Shown here: positions 5,327-10,383 of the stretch, one piece after another
Layout: every line of letters starts with the position of its first letter
How positions within the stretch are numbered: the stretch's first letter is position 1
DNA from: an uncultured Collinsella sp.
GTDB lineage: Bacteria; Actinomycetota; Coriobacteriia; Coriobacteriales; Coriobacteriaceae
Length of the DNA stretch: 10,383 bases
Assembly: GCA_902494685.1 (NCBI GenBank)
Contig: CABUUE010000035.1
Span: 1-10,383, forward strand
Reading direction: 5' to 3'
Program-made: the position numbers and the translations under genes
The notes under the pieces: model-generated
Databases searched by the model: none
Told to the model about the DNA's origin: nothing
Seen by the model: the letters and a program-made list of their open reading frames with translations, nothing else

Positions 5327-5542
5327 CTACTCGGCGACAGCGGACTTCTCCGCTGCGATCTCGCGGGCGCGCTGCTCCGTGAGGACGCGAGCGATGTCCT
5401 TCTTCACGGTGTTGACGCGAGCGGTGTTGTCCAGCTGGCTGGTGGCCATCTGGAAACGAAGGTTAAAGAGCTCGGCGCGCATTTCCTTCAGCTTCTCAAC
5501 GAGCTGAGCGTCCGAGAGCTCACGAATCTCTGCGGGCTTCAT
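5327..5542 (-). CDS. rpmC: 50S ribosomal protein L29
   Basis: A 71-residue L29, a two-helix protein near the tunnel exit. The sequence KPAEIRELSDAQLVEKLKEM followed by ELFNLRFQMATSQLDNTARV is typical, and the RVLTEQR end of helix 2 leads into an alanine- and glutamate-rich tail. The ATG overlaps the rplP stop by one base (TAATG), so the two are translationally coupled; GGAGAA of the rplP 3' end serves as ribosome-binding site. Confidence 0.97.
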   Translation of the reverse strand: MKPAEIRELSDAQLVEKLKEMRAELFNLRFQMATSQLDNTARVNTVKKDIARVLTEQRAREIAAEKSAVAE

Positions 5543-6045
5543 TAGTTCTCCTCCTTGGCGGCGGCGGCGTCCTCAGCAGCCCACTTGGCCTCGAGAGCGG
5601 CCTCCTCAGCCATCTCCTTCTCGATGCGCTGCTCAGCGTTCTTAGCAGCAACAATCTTGGTCTTGATGGGAAGCTTGTGCTGTGCAAGACGCAGAGCCTC
5701 GCGAGCGACCTCCTCGGGCACGCCCTTGACCTCGAACATGATGCGGCCGGGCTTGACGACGGCCACCCACTCCTCGGGGTTACCCTTACCAGAACCCATG
5801 CGAGTCTCGGCAGGCTTCTTGGTGATGGGCTTATCGGGGAAGATCGTGATGTACACACGACCGCCACGCTTCATGTAGCGGGTCATGGCAATACGAGCGG
5901 CCTCGATCTGACGGTTGGTGATCCAATGGGCCTCGAGAGCCTGGATACCAAACTCGCCGAAATGCAGCTCGGTATTACCCTTGGCCTGGCCCTTCATGGA
6001 GCCACGCTGCACCTTGCGGTGAAGAATACGCTTAGGGGCAAGCAC
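5542..6045 (-). CDS. rplP: 50S ribosomal protein L16 with C-terminal extension
   Basis: L16 organises the A-site region of the 50S subunit. The GTG at 6045 overlaps the rpsC stop by one base (TAGTG) and has GAGGAGGGG upstream. The body is standard: MLAPKRILHRKVQRG (1-15), WITNRQIEAARIAMTRYMKR (41-60), IFPDKPITKKPAETRMGSGKG (68-88), VAVVKPGRIMFE (94-105) and EVAREALRLAQHKLPIKTKIV (112-132). L16 usually ends near residue 137-145; this one continues to 167 with a highly charged alanine/glutamate/lysine segment (133-167), likely a helix. Base composition does not change there, and the stop is coupled to rpmC, so the tail looks genuine rather than a frameshift. Confidence 0.97.
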   Translation of the reverse strand: MLAPKRILHRKVQRGSMKGQAKGNTELHFGEFGIQALEAHWITNRQIEAARIAMTRYMKRGGRVYITIFPDKPITKKPAETRMGSGKGNPEEWVAVVKPGRIMFEVKGVPEEVAREALRLAQHKLPIKTKIVAAKNAEQRIEKEMAEEAALEAKWAAEDAAAAKEEN

Positions 6046-6755
6046 TACTGACCCCTCCTCTCGGAGTTACGACGACGAGGACGGGAAGAGCCCTCGAGTG
6101 CAGGGTTGGGAACAGGCTGGCCCGGGAGCTTCTCGCCCAGGTAGATCCAGACCTTCACGCCGCAAGCGCCCATGGTGGTGCTGGCGACAGCCGTGCCGTA
6201 GTCGATCTTGGCACGGAGGGTGTGCAGAGGCACGCGACCCTCACGGTACCACTCACGACGGCCCATCTCGGCACCACCGAGACGACCGGAGCACTGGATA
6301 CGGATGCCCTTAGCGCCGGCCTTGCGGGCGGACTGGACAGCCTTGCGCATAGCGCGACGGAAGGCAACGCGGCCCTCGAGCTGCTCGGCGATAGACTGAG
6401 CAACGAGGTTGGCGTCGAGCTCGGGGCGCTTGATCTCGACAACGTCGACGGAGAGCTGGCCCTTGGAGACGCCAGCGACCTTCTCGAGCTCGGTGCGGAG
6501 GGTATCGATCTCGGCACCCTTCTTACCGATGACAACGCCGGGGCGAGCGGTGAGGATGATGACCTTCACCTTGTCGCCAGCGCGCTCGATCTCGACGCGG
6601 GAGACAGCTGCGCGGGAAAGACGCTTCTCGAGGTACTTGCGGATCTCGAGATCGTTACCGAGGGTCTTAGCGTAATCCTTCTCTGCGAACCAGCGGGAGC
6701 GCCAGTTCTCGGTGATGCCAAGACGGAAGCCGGTGGGGTAGACTTTCTGACCCAT
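6045..6755 (-). CDS. rpsC: 30S ribosomal protein S3
   Basis: A 236-residue S3, part of the mRNA entry site. It opens MGQKVYPTGFRLG (1-13). The type II KH domain has the GVVIGKKG loop (73-80). The C-terminal domain shows RRAMRKAVQSA (133-143), GIRIQCSGRLGGAEMGR (150-166) and GRVPLHTLRAKIDYG (173-187), then an arginine-rich tail. The ATG follows the rplV stop by 6 nt, with AGGAGG about 11 nt upstream, inside the end of rplV. The last codons encode the ribosome-binding site of rplP. Confidence 0.98.
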   Translation of the reverse strand: MGQKVYPTGFRLGITENWRSRWFAEKDYAKTLGNDLEIRKYLEKRLSRAAVSRVEIERAGDKVKVIILTARPGVVIGKKGAEIDTLRTELEKVAGVSKGQLSVDVVEIKRPELDANLVAQSIAEQLEGRVAFRRAMRKAVQSARKAGAKGIRIQCSGRLGGAEMGRREWYREGRVPLHTLRAKIDYGTAVASTTMGACGVKVWIYLGEKLPGQPVPNPALEGSSRPRRRNSERRGQ

Positions 6756-6761
6756 ACAGCT

Positions 6762-7133
6762 TTACGCCTCCTTTCGAGGAGCAACGACGACGGTGATGTG
6801 GGAAGTACGCTTCAGAATGCGAGAAGCGGAACCCTTGGCGCGGGGACGGATGCGCTTAAGCGTCGGACCCTCGTCAACATAGGCAGCGGCGACAACCAGG
6901 TTGTCGGCACGCAGACCGTTGTTGTTCTCGGCGTTCGCAACGGCGGAACGGAGAACCTTCTCGACATCCACAGCGACGGCGCGGTCGCAGAAGTGGAGGA
7001 TGTCGAAGGCCTGAGCGACAGGCTTGCGGCGGATCAGATCGACCACCAGGCGGGCCTTGCTGGGGGAAACACGCACGTACTTAGCGACGGCGCGAACCTC
7101 GGTGGCCTCAGTTTCAATAGACTTAGTTGCCAT
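6762..7133 (-). CDS. rplV: 50S ribosomal protein L22
   Basis: A 123-residue L22. KYVRVSPSKARLVVDLIRRK (18-37) and SAVANAENN (63-71) are family landmarks. The extended hairpin GPTLKRIRPRAKGSASRI (89-106) is the loop that lines the peptide exit tunnel and is a known site of macrolide-resistance changes; nothing looks unusual in it. The first 15 or so residues (MATKSIETEATEVRA) precede the usual core. The ATG lies 14 nt after the rpsS stop, with AGGGGG about 10 nt upstream. Confidence 0.97.
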   Translation of the reverse strand: MATKSIETEATEVRAVAKYVRVSPSKARLVVDLIRRKPVAQAFDILHFCDRAVAVDVEKVLRSAVANAENNNGLRADNLVVAAAYVDEGPTLKRIRPRAKGSASRILKRTSHITVVVAPRKEA

Positions 7134-7147
7134 TTACGGTTAACCCC

Positions 7148-7408
7148 CTATTTGGCCTTGTGGCCACGGAACGTACGAGTCGGCGCGAACTCGCCGAGCT
7201 TGTGACCAACCATGGACTCGGTAACATACACGGGCACATGCTTGCGGCCGTCGTGGACGGCGATGGTGTGACCAACCATCTCGGGGAAGATGGTGGACGC
7301 GCGGGACCAGGTCTTCACGACGTCCTTCTTGCCAGCCTCGTTCATCGCGGTGATACGCGAGAGAAGGCGAGTCTCCACGAACGGGCCCTTTTTGAGACTT
7401 CTGCTCAT
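7148..7408 (-). CDS. rpsS: 30S ribosomal protein S19
   Basis: An 86-residue S19, which binds the 16S 3' domain in the head of the 30S subunit together with S13. It has the full signature: MSRSLKKGPFVE (1-12), KTWSRASTIFPEMVGHTIAVHDGRKHVPVYVTESMVGHKLGEFAPTRTF in order, and a basic GHKAK end. It follows rplB by 32 nt with TAGGAGAAA before the ATG. Confidence 0.98.
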   Translation of the reverse strand: MSRSLKKGPFVETRLLSRITAMNEAGKKDVVKTWSRASTIFPEMVGHTIAVHDGRKHVPVYVTESMVGHKLGEFAPTRTFRGHKAK

Positions 7409-7440
7409 AAGTGCTTTCTCCTAAAACTCGGTATCCGAAA

Positions 7441-8271
7441 TTACTTCTTACGGCGACGAATGATGTGCTGGTTCGAGACCTTCTTCTTCTTGCGCGTACG
7501 AAGGCCCTTCGTCGGCTTACCCCAAGGGGTAACGGAGGGACGACCAGAGGTGTGGTTCTTGCCCTCGCCACCGCCGTGCGGGTGGTCGACAGGGTTCATG
7601 ACGGTACCGCGGACGGTCGGGCGCACGTTCATGTGACGCTTACGGCCGGCCTTGCCGATGACGATGTTGGAGTGATCGGCGTTGCCGACCTCACCGACGG
7701 TGGCGCGGCAGGTAACGAGGATGCGGCGCATCTCGGAGGAAGGCATACGAACGATAGCGTACTTGCCCTCCTTACCCATCAGCTGGCAGGAGTTACCGGC
7801 GGAACGGGCGATAGCAGCGCCCTTGCCCGGCTGGAACTCGACGGCGTGGATGAGCGTACCGACGGGGATGTCGGCGAGGGGCAGAGCGTTGCCCGGCTTG
7901 ATGTCGGCGTCAGAACCGGACATGATGGTCTGACCGACCTCGAGGCCCTTGGGGGCCAGGATGTAGCGCTTCTCACCGTCAGCGTAGTGCAGCAGAGCGA
8001 TGCGAGCGGAACGGTTCGGATCGTACTCGATCGTGGCAACCTTGGCGGGCACGCCGTCCTTGTTGCGCTTGAAGTCGATCACGCGGTAACGACGCTTCAC
8101 GCCGCCGCCCTGGTGGCGGGTGGTGATGCGACCGTTGTTGTTACGACCGGCCTTCTTGGGCAGGGGCTCGAGAAGAGACTTCTCGGGCTTGGTGCAGGTG
8201 ATCTCAGAGAAATCGGAGATCGTCTGCCAACGCCTACCAGCGGAGGTCGGCTTAAGGTGCTTTACAGCCAT
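7441..8271 (-). CDS. rplB: 50S ribosomal protein L2
   Basis: A 276-residue L2, one of the proteins closest to the peptidyl-transferase centre. The ATG at 8271 is chosen because it gives the normal N-terminus MAVKHLKPTSAGRR and has AAAGGG about 8 nt upstream; the frame stays open for another 25 codons upstream, but that part is not L2-like. Landmarks are GRNNNGRITTRHQGGG (42-57), the RYRVIDFKRNK segment (61-71), SGSDADIKPGN (118-128), KGAAIARSAGN (150-160) and MNPVDHPHGGGEG (225-237). H230 corresponds to the functionally important histidine of E. coli L2 (H229). The C-terminus is basic. It is preceded by an unusual 179-nt gap. Confidence 0.98.
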   Translation of the reverse strand: MAVKHLKPTSAGRRWQTISDFSEITCTKPEKSLLEPLPKKAGRNNNGRITTRHQGGGVKRRYRVIDFKRNKDGVPAKVATIEYDPNRSARIALLHYADGEKRYILAPKGLEVGQTIMSGSDADIKPGNALPLADIPVGTLIHAVEFQPGKGAAIARSAGNSCQLMGKEGKYAIVRMPSSEMRRILVTCRATVGEVGNADHSNIVIGKAGRKRHMNVRPTVRGTVMNPVDHPHGGGEGKNHTSGRPSVTPWGKPTKGLRTRKKKKVSNQHIIRRRKK

Positions 8272-8450
8272 TACAATCCCTTTCAATAGGAATCCGTTAG
8301 CCATCGCAGACAGGGATTCGAGGTTCTGCCTCGGGTGCGATGACACCGGACATATACACGGTTCCGGGCGTGTCCATTTTATACGCCCAAAACCTTGAGC
8401 TCTCGCCTCCCCTAGTTGGGAGGCATGAGCTCACTCAACAGCAGCGAGTC
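8272..8450 (-). promoter_or_regulatory. rplW-rplB gap with hairpin and possible internal promoter
   Basis: These genes are normally nearly adjacent. After the rplW stop, the minus strand runs through a two-part hairpin: GAGCTC (8397-8402) with GAGCTC (8427-8432) outside, and GCCTCCC (8405-8411) with GGGAGGC (8418-8424) inside. AAGGTTTT follows, giving a weak terminator-like shape. Next comes TATAAA (8378-8383, minus), a good -10 match; the hexamer 17 nt upstream matches the -35 consensus at only three positions. GGGCGT/ACGCCC (8366-8371 with 8383-8388) overlaps it. Nearer rplB, CGAGG/CCTCG can form a small stem. This could be an attenuator, a secondary promoter with a ~100-nt leader, or a processing site. 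Confidence 0.5.
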
Positions 8451-8738
8451 TTAGGCCTGGTTGCCAAAGACCTCGATGGTGTCGCCCTCGGCCAGCGTGA
8501 CGATGGCCTTCTTCCAAGAACGGGTCTTGCCGGCGACATAGCGCACGCGCTTGGTCTTGGGCTTGACCGTCAGGGTGTTCACGCGAACGACCTTGACGCC
8601 GAAGATCTCCTCGACAGCGTCCTTGATCTGATACTTGTTAGCATCCTTGGCGACCTCGAACGTGTACTTGTTCTGCTCCATGCCGGAGAAGGAACGCTCG
8701 GACACGATCGGACGGATGATGATCTCGTGGGCGGTCAT
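8451..8738 (-). CDS. rplW: 50S ribosomal protein L23
   Basis: A 95-residue L23, which lies at the tunnel exit and docks trigger factor and the signal recognition particle. Typical segments are IIRPIVSERS (7-16), NKYTFEVAKDANKYQIKDAVEEIFGVKVVRVNTL in order, and WKKAIVTLAEGDTIEVF near the end. The ATG directly abuts the rplD stop (TAAATG, no gap), and GGAGG inside the rplD end lies 11 nt upstream, so the two are probably coupled. Confidence 0.97.
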   Translation of the reverse strand: MTAHEIIIRPIVSERSFSGMEQNKYTFEVAKDANKYQIKDAVEEIFGVKVVRVNTLTVKPKTKRVRYVAGKTRSWKKAIVTLAEGDTIEVFGNQA

Positions 8739-9365
8739 TTATGCAAGCACCTCCCCGAAGTGAGCGGCGATGTCGGCGGGCATCAGCACAGCGTTGTTGT
8801 TGACGAGATCGTAGGTGTTGGCCTCGTCGGCAGTGATGATGAACGTCTTGGGAATGTTGCGGAACGACAGGTAGGCGTTGACGTCCTCATCGCGAACGAT
8901 GATGGTCAGACGCTTGCCCTCAAGGCCGAGAGCCTTGAGCATGGCAACGGCAGCCTTGGTGGAAGGCTTCTCGAAGCCGTAGTCGTCGACGAGCACGAGC
9001 TCGCCATCGGCCAGCTTGGCGGACAGCGCGGAGCGCATAGCCAGCTTGACCTCCTTGTTGTTCATACGCTTAGCGTAGGAACGGGGCTTGGGGGCGAAGA
9101 CAACGCCACCGTGACGCCACTGGGCAGCACGGATGGAACCCTGGCGGGCACGGCCGGTGCCCTTCTGACGCCAAGGCTTCTTGCCGCCACCGGAAACCTC
9201 AGAGCGGCCCTTAGCGGACTGGGTGCCCTGACGCCAAGAGGCCATCTGGCACTTGACGATGTGGTGCATAACGTGGATGTTCGGCTCGATGCCGTACACC
9301 TCAGCGGCGAGCTCGGCCTCGGCGACCTTCTTGCCCTCGCTGTTCTTTACTTCAAACTTTGCCAT
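8739..9365 (-). CDS. rplD: 50S ribosomal protein L4
   Basis: A 208-residue L4. The globular part flanks a long extended loop that reaches the exit tunnel, at about residues 44-98, containing GTQSAKGRSEVSGGGKKPWR (47-66), then QKGTGRARQGSIR (67-79) and GGVVFAPKPRSY (86-97). Relatives usually have SPQWRGGG where this has AAQWRHGG. In E. coli L4 also represses the S10 operon by binding its leader; whether that happens here is unknown. The start has AAGGAGAA upstream, and 46 nt separate it from rplC. Confidence 0.97.
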   Translation of the reverse strand: MAKFEVKNSEGKKVAEAELAAEVYGIEPNIHVMHHIVKCQMASWRQGTQSAKGRSEVSGGGKKPWRQKGTGRARQGSIRAAQWRHGGVVFAPKPRSYAKRMNNKEVKLAMRSALSAKLADGELVLVDDYGFEKPSTKAAVAMLKALGLEGKRLTIIVRDEDVNAYLSFRNIPKTFIITADEANTYDLVNNNAVLMPADIAAHFGEVLA

Positions 9366-9411
9366 TTAAGTGTTCTCCTTGGTATGACGCTGGGCTAAAT
9401 GGGCTGGGCCC

Positions 9412-10032
9412 TTAGGCCATACGGATGGCGACGAGACCATTCTTGGCACCCGGGACAGCGCCCTTGACCAAGATGAGGTTCTGCTCGGCATCGATGCGGA
9501 CAACGGAAAGGTTCTTGACGGTAACGCGCTCGTTACCCATGTGACCGGCCATCTTGACGCCCTTGAGGACGCGCGCAGGATAGGCGCACTGACCGATAGA
9601 ACCGGGGTGACGCTGGAAGTGAGAACCATGCGTCATAGGACCGCGGCGCTGACCCCAGCGCTTGATGCGACCCTGGAAGCCCTTACCCTTGGAGGTACCG
9701 ATGACGTCGACCTTCTCGACATCAGCGAAATCAGCGACGGTGACGACCTCGCCGACCTTGTGCTCCTCGCCGTTCTCGACGCGGACCTCACGAAGGAAGC
9801 GGACAGGCTCGACGCCAGCCTTAGCGAAGTGACCAGCCATGGGCTTGTTCACGTTCTTGGCCTTGATGTCGCCGAAACCGATCTGGACGGCGTCATAGCC
9901 GTCGGTTGCCTGAGTTTTAACCTGCGAGACAGCGCAGGGGCCAGCCTGGATGACCGTGACGGGAACGACGTTGTCGTCCTCGTCCCAAACCTGGGTCATG
10001 CCAATCTTGCGGCCGAGAATCATGCTGATCAA
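9412..10032 (-). CDS. rplC: 50S ribosomal protein L3, TTG start
   Basis: A 206-residue L3, an assembly-initiator protein of the 50S subunit. It has ILGRKIGMTQVW (5-16), GTSKGKGFQGRIKRWG (112-127), GPMTHGSHFQRHPGSIGQ (131-148, Q148 at the position methylated in E. coli L3) and LKGVKMAGHMG (156-166). Beginning at the TTG at 10032 gives MISMILGRKIG, which lines up with the usual MIN.ILG start of relatives; the ATG at 10023 would lose three residues. Ribosome-binding site support is weak either way: GGGAT about 8 nt before the TTG. It is the first gene of the cluster in this window; rpsJ, its normal upstream neighbour, is not within the 351 nt upstream. Confidence 0.95.
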   Translation of the reverse strand: MISMILGRKIGMTQVWDEDDNVVPVTVIQAGPCAVSQVKTQATDGYDAVQIGFGDIKAKNVNKPMAGHFAKAGVEPVRFLREVRVENGEEHKVGEVVTVADFADVEKVDVIGTSKGKGFQGRIKRWGQRRGPMTHGSHFQRHPGSIGQCAYPARVLKGVKMAGHMGNERVTVKNLSVVRIDAEQNLILVKGAVPGAKNGLVAIRMA

Positions 10033-10383
10033 GATATGATCCCAACTCTCGCGTGGTCTTGGGACAATGCGTACACCACCGAGCGTACGCCCCTAGAGGA
10101 CCACTACTTACACGACGTGCTCCCCAGCCTTGTATTTCGCCCGGACTACCTGACAACCCTATTAAGCAGGCATTTTGTCCAGCCAGAATACTCCCCTGGT
10201 TACACACAGCTGATTAGTATACACGGCTGCGGGCGTATCCATCGAGATTCATATTTCACTCACATTGTTTACGCAGGTAAAGTGCGTGGAGTCGCCTGGG
10301 CTTGGCAGAGGGGCGGCGAAATATATTAAGTTTGCTGCTCTACAGTCCTGCGCAAGACGGAAAGCACATTAAGGGCTTTCCTA
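10033..10383 (-). promoter_or_regulatory. Non-coding region upstream of rplC: likely promoter and structured leader
   Basis: I find no credible gene here on either strand. Nearest to rplC, TCCCAA (10040-10045) pairs with TTGGGA (10059-10064), taking in the GGGA that would be the ribosome-binding site. Beside it, GCGTAC (10069-10074) pairs with GTACGC (10085-10090). Further up, TATACT at 10216-10221 (minus) is a good -10 box, giving a leader of about 175 nt; the matching -35 is weak (TCGATG, 18 nt spacing). TTTACC with 17 nt to TGAAAT is an alternative. At the edge, GGAAAGC (10359-10365) pairs with GCTTTCC (10375-10381). That one could belong to a terminator of a neighbour, but the window ends there. 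Confidence 0.5.

Noticed and set aside
8290..8335. tRNA T-arm-like sequence (GATTCGAGG) in the rplB leader
   Set aside because: No acceptor, D or anticodon arms can be built around it; a chance match.
8272..8346. Upstream extension of rplB by 25 codons, starting at 8346
   Set aside because: The extra residues are not L2-like, and the ATG at 8271 has a good ribosome-binding site and the standard L2 N-terminus.
6222..9398. Several long + strand open frames opposite the ribosomal protein genes
   Set aside because: All lie opposite well-conserved ribosomal proteins; strong codon bias removes stops on the other strand. None resembles a known protein.
9917..10207. A minus-strand frame upstream of and overlapping rplC as a possible rpsJ
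   Set aside because: The translation shows none of the S10 motifs and is out of frame with rplC; it is better read as leader DNA.

Overview
The window reads as chromosomal DNA of a high-GC, Gram-positive gut-type bacterium. The protein sequences, the GC-rich third codon positions and the intergenic repeat style suggest the Coriobacteriia, probably Collinsella or a close relative. That placement rests on recognition, not on a search. There are 16 protein genes and no rRNA, tRNA, CRISPR array or transposase gene.

Left part (1-1465, + strand): the 3' part of a U32-family peptidase/RNA-hydroxylation gene, open through the left edge, followed after 15 nt by a short RluA-type pseudouridine synthase. 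Both families modify RNA, so this is probably an RNA-modification operon.

A convergent intergenic region (1466-1842) holds three copies of a 57-bp inverted-repeat unit (six 15-bp arms of alternating orientation, about every 40 bp), then a bidirectional terminator.

Middle (1843-3672, - strand): a two-gene unit, a Gfo/Idh/MocA oxidoreductase followed by a DeoR-family sugar-type repressor. The repressor's start lies 3 nt after the oxidoreductase stop, and its ribosome-binding site is inside the oxidoreductase. The oxidoreductase promoter region carries GCGC motifs spaced about 10 bp apart and a 28-bp dyad, a good candidate operator for the repressor.

A second repeat-rich gap (about 3960-4175) holds a 34-bp inverted repeat and tandem copies of a roughly 41-bp unit. 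It ends at the strong terminator of the ribosomal cluster.

Right part (4244-10032, - strand): ribosomal protein genes in transcription order rplC-rplD-rplW-(179-nt gap)-rplB-rpsS-rplV-rpsC-rplP-rpmC-rpsQ-(118-nt gap)-rplN-rplX-terminator. This is the S10 operon plus the first two spc genes. Two departures from the usual layout stand out. rpsJ is not next to rplC, which instead has about 350 nt of structured non-coding DNA upstream. The spc part ends after rplX at a perfect terminator, with rplE, rpsN, rpsH and the rest missing from the expected position. The gaps before rplB and rplN may be internal control points.

I see no clearly new multi-gene system. The observations most worth following are the two repeat arrays that bracket the deoR-oxidoreductase pair, the phased operator, and the segmented ribosomal cluster.
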